DNA from: Rickettsiales bacterium
Lineage (GTDB): Bacteria > Pseudomonadota > Alphaproteobacteria > Rs-D84
Reading direction: 5' to 3'
Assembly (NCBI GenBank): GCA_031262525.1
Contig: JAISHM010000001.1
Location: 1 to 44,323 of the forward strand
Length of the DNA: 44,323 nucleotides
The notes under the pieces were generated by a model. It made no database searches. It was not told the DNA's origin and saw nothing but the letters and a program-made list of their open reading frames with translations. Below, one piece after another: positions 17,094 to 28,190 of this stretch. Positions within the stretch are counted from its first letter, which is position 1. Every line of letters begins with the position of its first letter. Position numbers and translations under genes: made by a program.

Positions 17094-18119
17094 TTATATT
17101 TTTATAGATACTATTCTGTATCCAAATAAATATATACGAAACTTATTATTTTGTCGCGTTATATAAAATTTTTTCAGATATTTTCTGTGTTCTAAATTCT
17201 TCGGCAACCCCAAACTATCATACACTGCCCACCATTTTTTATGGGCGCCAAACATTTTCTGTTTTCGCAGCACTATCGTCCCATTTGCATAATTCATAAC
17301 CAACCAAGGTTTTATCCCGCCCACAAAATGAGATACAACCGGATTTTTAACCGCGGCCACGATTTCATCAGGGGGATAATAAGCCCCAATCATTTTCTTT
17401 GGATACATAACGTTCATCATAGCGTTATATTTATACGGCAAATACACCATTTTATCCGAATGTTTTTGCCCACAAACCGCGTTTAATATATCCTGGTCTA
17501 CGAACCTGGGGTTTGGGTGCCGTCCCAGATAATCAAACCATTTTTTCATTATACCCATATCACGCGCCATTTTCAGATTCAGTATAAAAACACCCGCATT
17601 AAAATAAGGATACTTTTCTGGGTTTTTATTAAACTTTGTAAATTCATCCATTTGTTTCAGATGTTTTTGATAATCAGGGGTCACCATAACACAAACCTCT
17701 ATACCCGCCGCCATCAGTTTATCTGATGGAAACGCATCGTAAATTTCCGATATATCTGAATTTACAATAATATCTGTGTCCATATAAAAACATTTATCCA
17801 CATCATCAGGCAACGCCACGGGAATCAACAAACGAAAATAAGTCCCCAAAGTATTTATATGCCCCAGGTCGCTTTTTTTTACATCTATGTCCGAAAAATA
17901 ATGCATATATTTTTTTATTGAAATAATTTCTATAACCGCATCAGATTTTATTGCGTCAAAAAAACTTTTATCATCATCGGTTAAATCCGCAGATAAAATA
18001 AAAAATCGCGCTGTCCTATTTTTCGCCAAAGTTTGAACCACCGACTTCATCATAACCAACGCCGGCATTAAAAAGTTTCGGTCAAACCCCAACGCAAAAT
18101 TTACATAATTTTTATTCAT
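17094..18119 (-). CDS. Glycosyltransferase family 8 protein
   Basis: DDVDKCFYMDTDIIVNSDISEIYD (DxD), YFNAGVFILNLKMAR, FVDQDILNAVCGQK, VSHFVGGIKPW. Confidence 0.9.
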   Translation of the reverse strand: MNKNYVNFALGFDRNFLMPALVMMKSVVQTLAKNRTARFFILSADLTDDDKSFFDAIKSDAVIEIISIKKYMHYFSDIDVKKSDLGHINTLGTYFRLLIPVALPDDVDKCFYMDTDIIVNSDISEIYDAFPSDKLMAAGIEVCVMVTPDYQKHLKQMDEFTKFNKNPEKYPYFNAGVFILNLKMARDMGIMKKWFDYLGRHPNPRFVDQDILNAVCGQKHSDKMVYLPYKYNAMMNVMYPKKMIGAYYPPDEIVAAVKNPVVSHFVGGIKPWLVMNYANGTIVLRKQKMFGAHKKWWAVYDSLGLPKNLEHRKYLKKFYITRQNNKFRIYLFGYRIVSIKI

Positions 18120-19393
18120 CGTGTTTCTTCTATTGCACGCCGTGTTTTATCTAGATATGCATACCCGTAATAATTATCAGGCTCTAAATACATTGTTTCG
18201 GCCCATTCGTTCCATGCGGAAACAAAAACTATTTTTTCTGGTGCGCCATATTTTCGTGTCCAATCAACAATATCGCGCAACCATTTATAATAATCATCAG
18301 GGGTTATTTCCCCAACCCATGCGCCCGTGGTAAAGGCCTTTCTGCACGAATTATCAAATCCCTGCATACAACCACGATATAAAACATAGTCTGTATCATA
18401 CATATATTTTCTATCACTAATAAATTTATGGGTATCAAAAAACATTTTGTATTTTGCATTTTTATTCATAATTTTTGGCCAATTTTCAGGTTTTATGTTT
18501 TTTGCTTTTGTTTGCATATGAAAATTAAATTCCCCCGCCCCGTCCGCGTTAAATTTCCCAGGGGAAAATGTTTTGCGATTACTTCCACCCCAATCATTAT
18601 TGAATAAAATGATATATGGCGCGACCCCAATTTTTTCCGAAATTAATCGTTTTATATCTGTAATAAATTCTTTGATGCGTGGCTGCTTGTGTTTATAAAT
18701 AATCAGCATTGGTTGCCCTGCTTCGTTTTTAATATAACGCGAATCCGTTAAGAAAGGCAAAATATCATCAACAAATTTTTCGGCATCTCCATCAACAATG
18801 TCTGCATCATAACAATCTTTATTTTCACATTCTTCGCCCCATGTATTAGACCAATTTTCATTAGCGTAAAATAACATAAACGGCATATCTATGCTTTTGT
18901 CAGCCAGCATATTAAACAACGGCTTTTCCATAATGCGTTTTCCGTGAAACCAATAATAGTAATAACAAAATCCGTAAACACCATATTGTCGCGCCAGGTC
19001 AATTTGACGCTTCATAATGGCCGTTGTATCCAGATTATAGAACCCGACATCTATGGGTAATCTTGGGTGAATATGTCCAGTGTATTGCGGTGTTTGTTTT
19101 GTTACATTGGTCCATTCGGTGAAACCGCGCCCAAACCACTTATTATTTTGTTCAAATTCATAAAATTGTGGCAGATAATAAGCGATAATTTTCGGGTCGC
19201 CTGATTTATGCTCGTAATATCTATCTGACAACGGCACAAAGTTTTTCTTGCTGCGCACACCATTCATACACCAATCCATAAATTCTGCTTTATCATGACG
19301 GGTAATTTTTTGTCTGGCTGTGATATAGCGCGCTTTATTTATATTCTTTAATTGTGTCCGACGAACACGTGAAATAATATGAAAAAAACGCAA
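18116..19393 (-). CDS. WbsX-like (GH99-like domain) polysaccharide biosynthesis protein
   Basis: KIIAYYLPQFYEFEQNNKWFGRGFTEWTNVTKQTPQYTGHIHPRLPIDVGFYNL...YGVYGFCYYYYWFHGKRIMEKPL...YANENWSNTW...VSAWNEWAETMYLEPD. Confidence 0.92.
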   Translation of the reverse strand: MRFFHIISRVRRTQLKNINKARYITARQKITRHDKAEFMDWCMNGVRSKKNFVPLSDRYYEHKSGDPKIIAYYLPQFYEFEQNNKWFGRGFTEWTNVTKQTPQYTGHIHPRLPIDVGFYNLDTTAIMKRQIDLARQYGVYGFCYYYYWFHGKRIMEKPLFNMLADKSIDMPFMLFYANENWSNTWGEECENKDCYDADIVDGDAEKFVDDILPFLTDSRYIKNEAGQPMLIIYKHKQPRIKEFITDIKRLISEKIGVAPYIILFNNDWGGSNRKTFSPGKFNADGAGEFNFHMQTKAKNIKPENWPKIMNKNAKYKMFFDTHKFISDRKYMYDTDYVLYRGCMQGFDNSCRKAFTTGAWVGEITPDDYYKWLRDIVDWTRKYGAPEKIVFVSAWNEWAETMYLEPDNYYGYAYLDKTRRAIEETR

Positions 19394-19452
19394 TAAAACA
19401 ACACCAATATAAGTAATTTTATATCTTAGATACGAAAATACAACTAAACCTC

Positions 19453-20712
19453 TTACGCCGCTTTTTTACTTTTTTTCTTTAATAATACTGGTTCTTTTTT
19501 ACCCATAACCACATCGGCGTCAATATAAATTTCTGATAAATCTGGATTATCGGGCGCATCAAACATAGGATTTAACAAAACCCGTTCCAGCGCGCTGCGC
19601 AGACCGCGTGCGCCACTTTTACGCGCCAACGCAGCGCGTGCAATTTCGTGCAGTGCGTCGTCTGTTATGGTCAGTTTTACGCCTTCTAATTCCAATAACG
19701 CTTGATATTGTTTAACAATTGCGTTCTTTGGTTCGGTCAGGATTTTTACCAATGCGTCCTCGTCCAATTCTTGCAATGTTGCAATCACTGGCAAGCGCCC
19801 AATCAGTTCTGGAATAATCCCAAATCGCACCAGGTCAGATGGTTGAACCGAATCCAGATTATTTTTTTCATCACGTGATTTTTTAGAAGAAACTTCCGCG
19901 CCAAAACCAATCCCCGCACGCGAATTTAATCGCGACCCTATGATTTTATTCAGCCCGTCAAAAGCCCCCGCACATATAAATAAAATTTTGCTGGTGTCCA
20001 GTTGCAGAGTGGATTCGTTTGGATGTTTTCGTCCGCCACCCTGGGGGGAAACATTTGCGATTGTTCCCTCTATCAGTTTTAATAATGCTTGTTGCACGCC
20101 TTCCCCGGAAACATCACGGGTCAGTGATGGATTTTCTGATTTGCGCGAAATCTTGTCAATCTCGTCAATATAAATTATTCCGCGTTGGGCGCGTTCAATA
20201 TCAAAGTTCGCGTTTTGCACCAGTCGTGTTAAAATGTTTTCAACATCTTCGCCGACATATCCCGCCTCGGTCAGGGTGGTTGCGTCCGCAATCGCAAAAG
20301 GCACATCCAAAACCCGCGCCAATGTTTGCGCAAACAAAGTCTTTCCAACCCCCGTCGGTCCAATCATCAAGATGTTTGATTTTTGCACTTCTACATCATT
20401 GCGCAATCCAGCAGAATGCCGTTTATAGTGATTATAAACCGCGACTGATAAAATCTTTTTCGCGTCGTTTTGTCCGATAATATACTCGTCCAAAGTTTTA
20501 TAAATTTGCGAAGGGGTCGGCAATGCCGCAGCGTCGGTTGTAATTTTTTGTTGGTCGTCGTCCGCCAAAATATCATTACATAAATTTATACACTCATCAC
20601 AAATGCAGACATTTTTGCCAGTGACAATACGTCGCACTTCGTGCGCGGGCTTGCCACAAAAACTGCAATTTTGTTCTTGTTTAGTTGATATTTTGTTTTC
20701 GTTTTCGCTCAT
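19453..20712 (-). CDS. clpX: ATP-dependent protease ATP-binding subunit ClpX
   Basis: C4 zinc finger [11 protein letters not shown]...[41 protein letters not shown]. Confidence 0.97.
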   Translation of the reverse strand: MSENENKISTKQEQNCSFCGKPAHEVRRIVTGKNVCICDECINLCNDILADDDQQKITTDAAALPTPSQIYKTLDEYIIGQNDAKKILSVAVYNHYKRHSAGLRNDVEVQKSNILMIGPTGVGKTLFAQTLARVLDVPFAIADATTLTEAGYVGEDVENILTRLVQNANFDIERAQRGIIYIDEIDKISRKSENPSLTRDVSGEGVQQALLKLIEGTIANVSPQGGGRKHPNESTLQLDTSKILFICAGAFDGLNKIIGSRLNSRAGIGFGAEVSSKKSRDEKNNLDSVQPSDLVRFGIIPELIGRLPVIATLQELDEDALVKILTEPKNAIVKQYQALLELEGVKLTITDDALHEIARAALARKSGARGLRSALERVLLNPMFDAPDNPDLSEIYIDADVVMGKKEPVLLKKKSKKAA

Positions 20713-20739
20713 TTTTATCCCCAATTTCCAATATCGTAT

Positions 20740-21321
20740 TTATTTTCTTTCCATAATCGTATCTATCAACCCGAATTTTTTTGCCTCGTCCACGGACATA
20801 TAATTATCACGTTCCATAGCGTCAAATAATTTTTTTTCTGTTTGTCCCGTAAAGTCAGACATCAGTTTTATCAGTTTTTGTTTTGTTTTTATATATTCTG
20901 CAACATGAATTTCCATATCTGTTACCTGACCCTGGGTACCGGCCAAAGGCTGATGAATCATTATCCGAGTATTTGGCAATGCGATTCTTTTACCTTTTTC
21001 GCCCGCCGCCAATAAAACAGATGCCATACTGGCAACCATTCCCATACCAATTGTTGCAACAGGTGCCTTGATATAATTCATTGTATCCAATATGGCCAGC
21101 CCCGCAAATACCGAGCCGCCAGGACTTTGGATATACATATTGATATCTGCATTTGGGTTTTCCGATTCCAATAATAACAATTGTGCAATTATTACATTTG
21201 CCATCTGGGCTGATATTTCGCCCTGTAACATAATAATCCGGTCGCGCAGCAGGCGCGAATAAATATCAAAAGAGCGCTCGCCGCGTGGGGACTCTTCTAT
21301 AACCATTGGTATCAGTGCCAT
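20740..21321 (-). CDS. clpP: ATP-dependent Clp protease proteolytic subunit
   Basis: [50 protein letters not shown] (Ser), [14 protein letters not shown] (His). Confidence 0.97.
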   Translation of the reverse strand: MALIPMVIEESPRGERSFDIYSRLLRDRIIMLQGEISAQMANVIIAQLLLLESENPNADINMYIQSPGGSVFAGLAILDTMNYIKAPVATIGMGMVASMASVLLAAGEKGKRIALPNTRIMIHQPLAGTQGQVTDMEIHVAEYIKTKQKLIKLMSDFTGQTEKKLFDAMERDNYMSVDEAKKFGLIDTIMERK

Positions 21322-21421
21322 AATAAATCCTTTTTTTGTTTCCAATTATACCACCCTTTTATCCGATTCGCGAGTTTTCCACTTGCGCCCATATATAAAA
21401 ATAATGTAAAATAAGAAACAG

Positions 21422-23905
21422 ATGAAAATGTATGGATTTCTGCGATTTTGCGGCATTGTTTTGGCGTGCGCCAGTATCACGCCCGCTTTTGCCGCGCAAA
21501 ATATGCGTGGGGCGACGACAAACTCGGCGCGTTCACAAACTCAATCGCGCGCAGCGATAACAGCGCGCAGCGCGGCCCCGGCGCGAACCGCGACCCAGGC
21601 ACGCAATGCGACAACCACTGCGCGCAGCGCGACCACGGCACGCACAGCGCGGACCGCACAAACAAATAATAATGCCCGCACCAATCGCGCGGCAACCACG
21701 GCGGTGGGTTCAACAATGGGCGGCGAATATAATGTGTGTCGCGATGCTTATTTTACTTGTATGGACCAGTTTTGTGCAAACCGCGACGCAACTTATCGGC
21801 GTTGCGCCTGTTCGTCCAAACTGACAACCCTGCGGGACGCGGCGCGTCAAATTTCGGGAACAGAAACGCAATTACAAACTTTTACTGATTACAATATTGA
21901 CGCAATTTCCAAAACCGCGACCCAGGTTTCGGCAACACTGACCGCGACCGCGGGGGAATCTGCGGCGGTCGCAGACACATCGCAAAGTGCAACGCAACTG
22001 GCGGGCATTTCATCGGTATTAAATGGGGCGCGAACAAATGCATTGGCAACGAATGGCTCGCTGGATGTTGCGGGCGATATCAACGCAATTTGGAATACTC
22101 CTGATTTTATTGGGGGCGCAGATATCGCCAATTTAGAGGGCGAGAAACTTTATACCCAGGTTCATTCGCAATGTGCGGAAATGGTTGCTAATTCTTGCGG
22201 TGCGGACGCAACATTGAATATGGTTGTATCGGCGTATGGAATGTATATTGAACAAGATTGTAATATCGCCGCTGCGGCAATATCCGGGCAAAAAACTGCG
22301 GCCGAGTCTGCGGTGCGCGTGGCTGCCACAACAATGGAGAGCGAGCGATTGGAAAATTACAACACTCACAATTCAACCGAGATAAATGATTGTATCGCGC
22401 GTGTTCGCGCGGACATTACAACTGACGCGGCATGTGGAACGAATTTTGTTCATTGCCTGGATTTAACGGGTTTGTATCTGGATTATAATACGGGTGCGCC
22501 GATTTATTCGTCTGATTTTTTCAAGTTAGAAAATGCGATGACACTGGATGGGGATTTTATGAGCGCCAGCAAAAACCAAAATATATTACTCGCATTGGAA
22601 GAAAAAAAAGCCTTTGCAGCGGACGGGTTGGACACTTGTCGTGATGTCGCGAACGATGTCTGGTCAGAGTTTAAGCGACAAGCGGTCATAGAAATTTATC
22701 AGGCGCAACAGGCCGCAGTGCGCGATGTCCGTGATAATTGCCTTGGGGTTATCAACCAATGTTGGGATGAAAAAATTGGGCAACTGAAAAATTTTGCAAA
22801 CCTAGACTCTCAAATGTTGGTTGGGCAATCTGTTGCGACCGCGCAATCCTTGTGCAGCGAACAAGTAAATGCATGCAGTAATTTATTCGGGGGCGGGACA
22901 AACGGGTTGGCTTCTTTGTTGGATTTTGTATCGGACATTGGGAACGCGAAAATAGCCGAAGGGTGCGCGGCGGGAATGGACGCTTATATTCACGAGGTTT
23001 GCGCTGTCGCGGATGATTTATCGCATTCGTATCCTTATTCTTGCCGTTTGCGCGACCCGGGTTCATATCCCAATCCGGCCGATGGTTCTGTTTATGATTT
23101 ACTGGTAAAATATGCGCGTGAAAATTGTGTTGCGCCGAATTATTCGGCGACTGCGGCATTGCCATCTGATATTATGGAATATGTAAACAAAGCGTTTGAT
23201 TCTGTATTTACCGAAATGCGCACTGCACTGAAAATAGAATGTGAAAAATATAATGGTGAATGGATAGATAACCCAGGTGGGACCAGCGCATCTAATATAG
23301 ATTTATATTTACAAATGGTATCCGCGTCGGATAAATGGGGCGCATGTATTAAACCTTATTGTGTATATCAGGGGGACGCCTGGATTGGTGACAATGGTGT
23401 AAAGCATTGTTGCAAATCAGGGGAAATAGTAAATGAATCTGGGGATGGATGCAGAAGTATAGATTGCACTTCTAATGCACAAAAGAACACTACAATTTGT
23501 AATAATTTTGTTTCCGCGCCTGTGAACAGCGCATCTGATTTAGCATCATCTATTGGCGGGTGTGTGGCCAACAATTGTAAATGTTCAAATAATTATTGGG
23601 CGATCCCAGATGGTAGCACCATTATACCCGGGGTCAGCACAGATGGAATGTGTATTGCGGTATGCCCACAAAATTCTTCTTTTAATAATTCATGCACTGG
23701 CAAGGGCGAAGATAACAGCGCTGGCGGCGCCCTGGGGGCAACAAATAACGAAGGATGTGTCAAACAATATTGCAGATGCAATACTAATTATATAGTAAAA
23801 AGTGCAACCTTGGGTAAGGGCGCGGGATGTGTATATAATGGACCCCTGGGGGGCGGCGGACTTGGCGGGGGCGGACTTGGCGGTATTTCAGATAGCGCAT
23901 TCTGA
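21422..23905 (+). CDS. Large Cys-rich secreted protein of unknown function (paralog of 3998..6088)
   Basis: Signal peptide; A/R/T/N low-complexity region; YFTCMDQFCANRDATYRRCACSSKL; C-terminal Gly-rich tail GGGGLGGGGLGG. Confidence 0.8.
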   Translation: MKMYGFLRFCGIVLACASITPAFAAQNMRGATTNSARSQTQSRAAITARSAAPARTATQARNATTTARSATTARTARTAQTNNNARTNRAATTAVGSTMGGEYNVCRDAYFTCMDQFCANRDATYRRCACSSKLTTLRDAARQISGTETQLQTFTDYNIDAISKTATQVSATLTATAGESAAVADTSQSATQLAGISSVLNGARTNALATNGSLDVAGDINAIWNTPDFIGGADIANLEGEKLYTQVHSQCAEMVANSCGADATLNMVVSAYGMYIEQDCNIAAAAISGQKTAAESAVRVAATTMESERLENYNTHNSTEINDCIARVRADITTDAACGTNFVHCLDLTGLYLDYNTGAPIYSSDFFKLENAMTLDGDFMSASKNQNILLALEEKKAFAADGLDTCRDVANDVWSEFKRQAVIEIYQAQQAAVRDVRDNCLGVINQCWDEKIGQLKNFANLDSQMLVGQSVATAQSLCSEQVNACSNLFGGGTNGLASLLDFVSDIGNAKIAEGCAAGMDAYIHEVCAVADDLSHSYPYSCRLRDPGSYPNPADGSVYDLLVKYARENCVAPNYSATAALPSDIMEYVNKAFDSVFTEMRTALKIECEKYNGEWIDNPGGTSASNIDLYLQMVSASDKWGACIKPYCVYQGDAWIGDNGVKHCCKSGEIVNESGDGCRSIDCTSNAQKNTTICNNFVSAPVNSASDLASSIGGCVANNCKCSNNYWAIPDGSTIIPGVSTDGMCIAVCPQNSSFNNSCTGKGEDNSAGGALGATNNEGCVKQYCRCNTNYIVKSATLGKGAGCVYNGPLGGGGLGGGGLGGISDSAF

Positions 23906-23963
23906 TAATTGACATTTTGACAATTGTATAATAAACTATTGTAAAACAAAGGAAAAACGGATA

Positions 23964-24221
23964 ATGGCAAAAGACGATGTAATTGTATTTAATGGTGTGG
24001 TAGAGGATAAATTGCCCAATACTATGTTTCGGGTAAAATTGGAAAACGGACACCAGATTTTGGCAATGGTTTCGGGTAAGATGCGTAAATCACGGATATG
24101 GGTAAATGTAGGGGAAAACGTCCGTGTGGAAATGACGCCATATGACCTGAATAAGGGACGAATTGTCTATGCGGAACGCAACCGCGGGGGCACAGAACAA
24201 ACGCCACCCAGCGCAGAATAA
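23964..24221 (+). CDS. infA: Translation initiation factor IF-1
   Basis: [72 protein letters not shown]. Confidence 0.95.
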   Translation: MAKDDVIVFNGVVEDKLPNTMFRVKLENGHQILAMVSGKMRKSRIWVNVGENVRVEMTPYDLNKGRIVYAERNRGGTEQTPPSAE

Positions 24222-24231
24222 ATAAGTAAAA

Positions 24232-24263
24232 CAAAAAAACGGGGCAATGCCCCGTTTTTTTTT
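24232..24263 (+). terminator. Rho-independent terminator of infA
   Basis: AAAAAAACGGGGCAATGCCCCGTTTTTTTTT. Confidence 0.9.
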
Positions 24264-24265
24264 AT

Positions 24266-24373
24266 AAAAATAATTTTATGTGGGACAGATGCAATGTTTT
24301 CGGCGACCCGACGTGTATAAGAATACACGAGGGTCAGCAAAAGCGAGCAGATGCCCACAGAAATTTATTTTTT
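24266..24373. repeat. ~108-bp palindromic element, homologous in architecture to 391-500
   Basis: AAAAATAATTTTATGTGGG...GACCCGACGTGTAT-AAGA-ATACACGAGGGTC...CCCACAGAAATTTATTTTTT. Same termini and apex as 391-500, with different but still complementary internal stem. Confidence 0.9.
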
Positions 24374-24601
24374 TACATTTGCGTCGATGAATTTAACCGC
24401 ATCGCCAACCGTTTTGATTTTTTCCGCTGCATCGTCTGGGATTGTGATATTGAATTTTTGTTCCAACGCCATAACAAATTCAACAGTGTCCAAACTATCC
24501 GCGCCCAAATCCGTTGTAAATTCGGATTCTGGTTTTACATCTTCGGCCTTTACACCTAATTGTTCTACGATTATTTCTTTGACTGAATCAAAAGTGCTCA
24601 T
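24365..24601 (-). CDS. acpP: Acyl carrier protein
   Basis: [61 protein letters not shown]. Confidence 0.97.
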   Translation of the reverse strand: MSTFDSVKEIIVEQLGVKAEDVKPESEFTTDLGADSLDTVEFVMALEQKFNITIPDDAAEKIKTVGDAVKFIDANVKK

Positions 24602-24708
24602 TTTTTATCCTTCGTTTTTGTTAAACCTTTGCGCCCTAACCTTTTTTTCACGGGCAACTTAGTAAAAGATACCACGAACGCCCCCCCTGTGTCAAGTTAT
24701 ATAACAAA

Positions 24709-25716
24709 TTATAACAAATCTATATCGGATAGCACATCATTCATATTTTGGCGCAATTGCTCGGTATGAGGGGACCATTCCAGTCGCCCACGCAGATATT
24801 TATAAACATCATTCATCTGAACACCTGGCAATTTCGCCGCAGTTATGATTTTTTTCCACGCCCCCCGTGGGTCGGTCAAATGCCCCGCGCGCGATGGAAA
24901 AACATAAGCAGTGCTTTGCGGGATATTACGCAATAACACGACCGCGCTGTCCGACAAGGGTCGCGACAGCCAGGTATCATTATTAAAATCAAAATCGCGC
25001 CAGCGCATTCCAAACACTGCGGACTTTGGCGCAAATGCGAACACCTGCATTAAAAAAGCAGAACGTAATAACGGGTCAGATTCTTTTTTAATCACTGCAA
25101 CCAATCGCGATAACTCACGCGCCCCGAATTTAATCTTTCGCCGTGATTCTGGATTTTTCTCAATCCCAAGCGTCGGATTTTTTGTGATATGACCAACAGA
25201 TATTGCAAATTTAAACACACTGCCCAAAATTTCCAACATACGATTTGCAGTCGGTATGCCTGCATTTTCTGCGATGTTTTTATATACCATAACAATATCA
25301 TTATTTGTTATTGTGGCGACCTCGCGCTTCATCAGTGGCGCAAAGTATCGCATCGCAGTGCGATTTAATTTTTCCAAAGACCGGGGCGCACGATGAATCC
25401 GACGCGAAACGAAAACAGCCCACAATTTATCAAAAACTATTTTATTGCGACGCGTTGGAATAGGCCTGGACGCAGCAGTAATTTTTTCAGCGACCGCAGC
25501 GCGCGCATATTCAATTGAAATATCTGGCCAGCGCCCAATGATAATCCGCACATCGCGCCCCCGCACCCGTTTACGGGTAAAAAAGGTTTTAACCCCGCGC
25601 GCAGTAATATACAAACGCAAACGCGGTTCTGTGATATCCTGGACCACATCAAATCCGGATTCTGGCATTGCCAGATTATCCAGAATATGCGGCGAAAAGA
25701 AAAACTGATGGCTCAT
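24709..25716 (-). CDS. Tyrosine recombinase/integrase-fold protein, apparently catalytically degenerate
   Basis: DUF4102-like N-terminus (LRLYITARGVKTFFTRKRVRGRDVRIIIGRWPDISIEYARAAV), SAM-like core, AFAPKSAVFGMRWRDFDF. No GxR, HxxR or C-terminal Tyr motif seen. Confidence 0.7.
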   Translation of the reverse strand: MSHQFFFSPHILDNLAMPESGFDVVQDITEPRLRLYITARGVKTFFTRKRVRGRDVRIIIGRWPDISIEYARAAVAEKITAASRPIPTRRNKIVFDKLWAVFVSRRIHRAPRSLEKLNRTAMRYFAPLMKREVATITNNDIVMVYKNIAENAGIPTANRMLEILGSVFKFAISVGHITKNPTLGIEKNPESRRKIKFGARELSRLVAVIKKESDPLLRSAFLMQVFAFAPKSAVFGMRWRDFDFNNDTWLSRPLSDSAVVLLRNIPQSTAYVFPSRAGHLTDPRGAWKKIITAAKLPGVQMNDVYKYLRGRLEWSPHTEQLRQNMNDVLSDIDLL

Positions 25717-25767
25717 AACAGGTCTCCGGGCTGGGGTCTCGTGCTGATGGTTAGTATTAGTTAAACC

Positions 25768-26193
25768 TTACATTATCTTAAAAATCTGCCTGCGACAAGC
25801 GCGCACTTTATCTTTTGCTATTTTCAGGTTATCTAATGTGTCAAAATAATCATCTTTTTCATCACACGACACACAATCACTACAATTTGTAGTTGATTGA
25901 AAATTATTACAACTTACCTCGAACGAGCCAAACGAGTCAGGTTTATAACCCATCTCACCTGTATACTCATTAAATTTTTGTTCTGGGTAAGATGTAATCC
26001 GAAGATTACATATATACGGATAGAATGTTTTGCGATAATTTTCTGGATTGTTTTTATATTTATTAAATGTATCCAATTTAATAAATTCACATCTACTAAT
26101 CTCTGACAATAATTCTTTTTTCTCTTTTTTTATACACGACAATTCTTTTTGGACTTCTAAATAATCTTGAATCTTTTTAACTATTTTAATCAT
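25768..26193 (-). CDS. Hypothetical coiled-coil/Cys protein
   Basis: 141-aa ORF with an upstream AAAAGGAT-like RBS; NCSDCVSCDEKDD; no family recognised. Confidence 0.6.
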   Translation of the reverse strand: MIKIVKKIQDYLEVQKELSCIKKEKKELLSEISRCEFIKLDTFNKYKNNPENYRKTFYPYICNLRITSYPEQKFNEYTGEMGYKPDSFGSFEVSCNNFQSTTNCSDCVSCDEKDDYFDTLDNLKIAKDKVRACRRQIFKIM

Positions 26194-26226
26194 TTTTTAT
26201 CCTTTTTGGTTTGGGTTGATTCTCTC

Positions 26227-28014
26227 TCAACTAACTTTTAATGCGTTGATAAACGCGCTTTGCGGGATTTCCACATTTCCAAAGGTCCGTAATCGCTTTT
26301 TACCCTCTTTTTGTTTTTCCAGCAATTTCCGTTTTCGCGTAATATCCCCTCCATAGCATTTGGCAGTCACATCCTTGCGATAGGCTGCGATTGTCTCGCG
26401 CGCGATAACCTTGCCCCCTATGGCGGCTTGCAATGGAATCTTGAACTGGTGCCGTGGAATTAAATCTTTTAACTTTTCCACAATCTGACGACCACGTTTT
26501 TCAGCAAAAGAACGATGGCATAAAAATGACAGCGGCTCTACCGGTTCTTCATTGACCAAAACAGATACCTTTACCAAATCGGATGTCTCGTACCCAGACA
26601 GAGTATAATCAAAACTGGCATAGCCCTGGGACAGCGATTTTACGCGGTCATAAAAATCAAAAACTATTTCTGCCAGTGGCAATTTATAAACCAAAACCGC
26701 CCTGCCCCCGACATAACTGATATTTTCCTGAATCCCGCGCCGCTCTATGCACAGCGACATCATCGCCCCCAGATATTTATCAGGCGCCATAATTGTCGCG
26801 CGAACCCATGGCTCGTCAATTCCTGCGATTGTTGTGGGCTCTGGCATATCGGATGGATTTTCCAAGTCCATATCCGACCCGTTACGCAGGTGTAATTTAT
26901 ACAACACACTAGGGATTGTGTTTATTAAACTTAAATTAAACTCACGATTTAATCTCTCAGAGATAATTTCCATATGCAGCAGTCCCAAAAATCCACAACG
27001 CAACCCAAAACCAAGCGCCGAAGACTTTTCAACCTGACTGACGAAACTGGCGTCATTCAATGCCAACTTTTCCGCGCCATCACGCAGTGCCGGATAATCA
27101 TCCGCCACCACCGGAAAGAACGATGAAAACACAACCGGCACACTGGGCTTAAAACCTGGTAACGCAACACTTTGTTCATCACGCGCATCGGTAATAGTAT
27201 CCCCAACCTTGCAATCACGAATCGTTTTCATACCAGTAATGATAAAGCCAACCTCTCCCGTTTTTAATTCATCTGTATTTATCATTTTCGGGGTAAAGTA
27301 TCCGATTTTATCAACAACATATTCCGCGTTTGTCGCCATAAATTTAATCTTTTGACCGCGTTTCAGATTGCCATCCATAACGCGCACCAAGACCACCACC
27401 CCCAAATAAGAGTCATACCAAGAATCAACCAGCAACGCGCGCGTCGGCGCGTTCGCGTCCCCACGCGGTGCGGGCAGTTTTTGCACAATTTCTTCCAGCA
27501 AATCAACAACACCATCACCCGTCTTGCCCGACACACACAATGCGTCATTCGCGTCAATTCCAATAACATCGGCGATTTGTTCGCGCGCCGCACATACATC
27601 AGATGACGGCAAATCTATTTTGTTCAGAACAGGTAAAATCTCCAAATCATTGTCAATCGCCAGATAAGCGTTTGCCAGGGTTTGCGCCTGGACCCCCTGG
27701 GTCGCATCAACCAATAAAATTGCGCCCTCTACCGCCGCCAAGGAACGCGATACCTCATAAGTAAAATCCACGTGTCCAGGCGTATCCATTAAATTTAATT
27801 GGTATATTTGCCCATCACGCGCAGTGTAATTTAATCGGACGGTCTGGGCCTTTATCGTAATTCCGCGTTCGCGTTCAATATCCATATTATCCAGGACTTG
27901 CGCCTTCATCTCGCGTTGGGACAGGCCCCCTGTTGCCTGGATAATCCGGTCAGACAGAGTGCTTTTCCCGTGGTCAATATGGGCAACAATCGCAAAATTA
28001 CGAATATTTTTCAT
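26227..28014 (-). CDS. lepA: Elongation factor 4
   Basis: [61 protein letters not shown]. Confidence 0.97.
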   Translation of the reverse strand: MKNIRNFAIVAHIDHGKSTLSDRIIQATGGLSQREMKAQVLDNMDIERERGITIKAQTVRLNYTARDGQIYQLNLMDTPGHVDFTYEVSRSLAAVEGAILLVDATQGVQAQTLANAYLAIDNDLEILPVLNKIDLPSSDVCAAREQIADVIGIDANDALCVSGKTGDGVVDLLEEIVQKLPAPRGDANAPTRALLVDSWYDSYLGVVVLVRVMDGNLKRGQKIKFMATNAEYVVDKIGYFTPKMINTDELKTGEVGFIITGMKTIRDCKVGDTITDARDEQSVALPGFKPSVPVVFSSFFPVVADDYPALRDGAEKLALNDASFVSQVEKSSALGFGLRCGFLGLLHMEIISERLNREFNLSLINTIPSVLYKLHLRNGSDMDLENPSDMPEPTTIAGIDEPWVRATIMAPDKYLGAMMSLCIERRGIQENISYVGGRAVLVYKLPLAEIVFDFYDRVKSLSQGYASFDYTLSGYETSDLVKVSVLVNEEPVEPLSFLCHRSFAEKRGRQIVEKLKDLIPRHQFKIPLQAAIGGKVIARETIAAYRKDVTAKCYGGDITRKRKLLEKQKEGKKRLRTFGNVEIPQSAFINALKVS

Positions 28015-28018
28015 ATTA

Positions 28019-28138
28019 TTATTTTATAATTGAAAAGTTATTTTTTTTAGATTGTACGTTTTTTATCGCTGCTTGATAATCTATATAATCCATTAAAAAA
28101 TCCGATGGGAATGTACCCTGTTTTTCGTCTTTTTTCAT
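28019..28138 (-). CDS. Possible 39-aa small protein [39 protein letters not shown]
   Basis: Read by eye on the minus strand just upstream of lepA; AAAGG 7 nt before ATG; not in the supplied ORF track (too short). Confidence 0.4.
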   Translation of the reverse strand: MKKDEKQGTFPSDFLMDYIDYQAAIKNVQSKKNNFSIIK

Positions 28139-28190
28139 ATCAAATACCTTTTGTTTAATTGTTATCTATGCGGCAATGATATACCAGTAT

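Noticed and set aside
24709-25716. Integrase gene marking a genomic island
   Set aside because: Neighbouring genes are core (acpP, lepA), there is no tRNA/att repeat, and catalytic residues appear lost.
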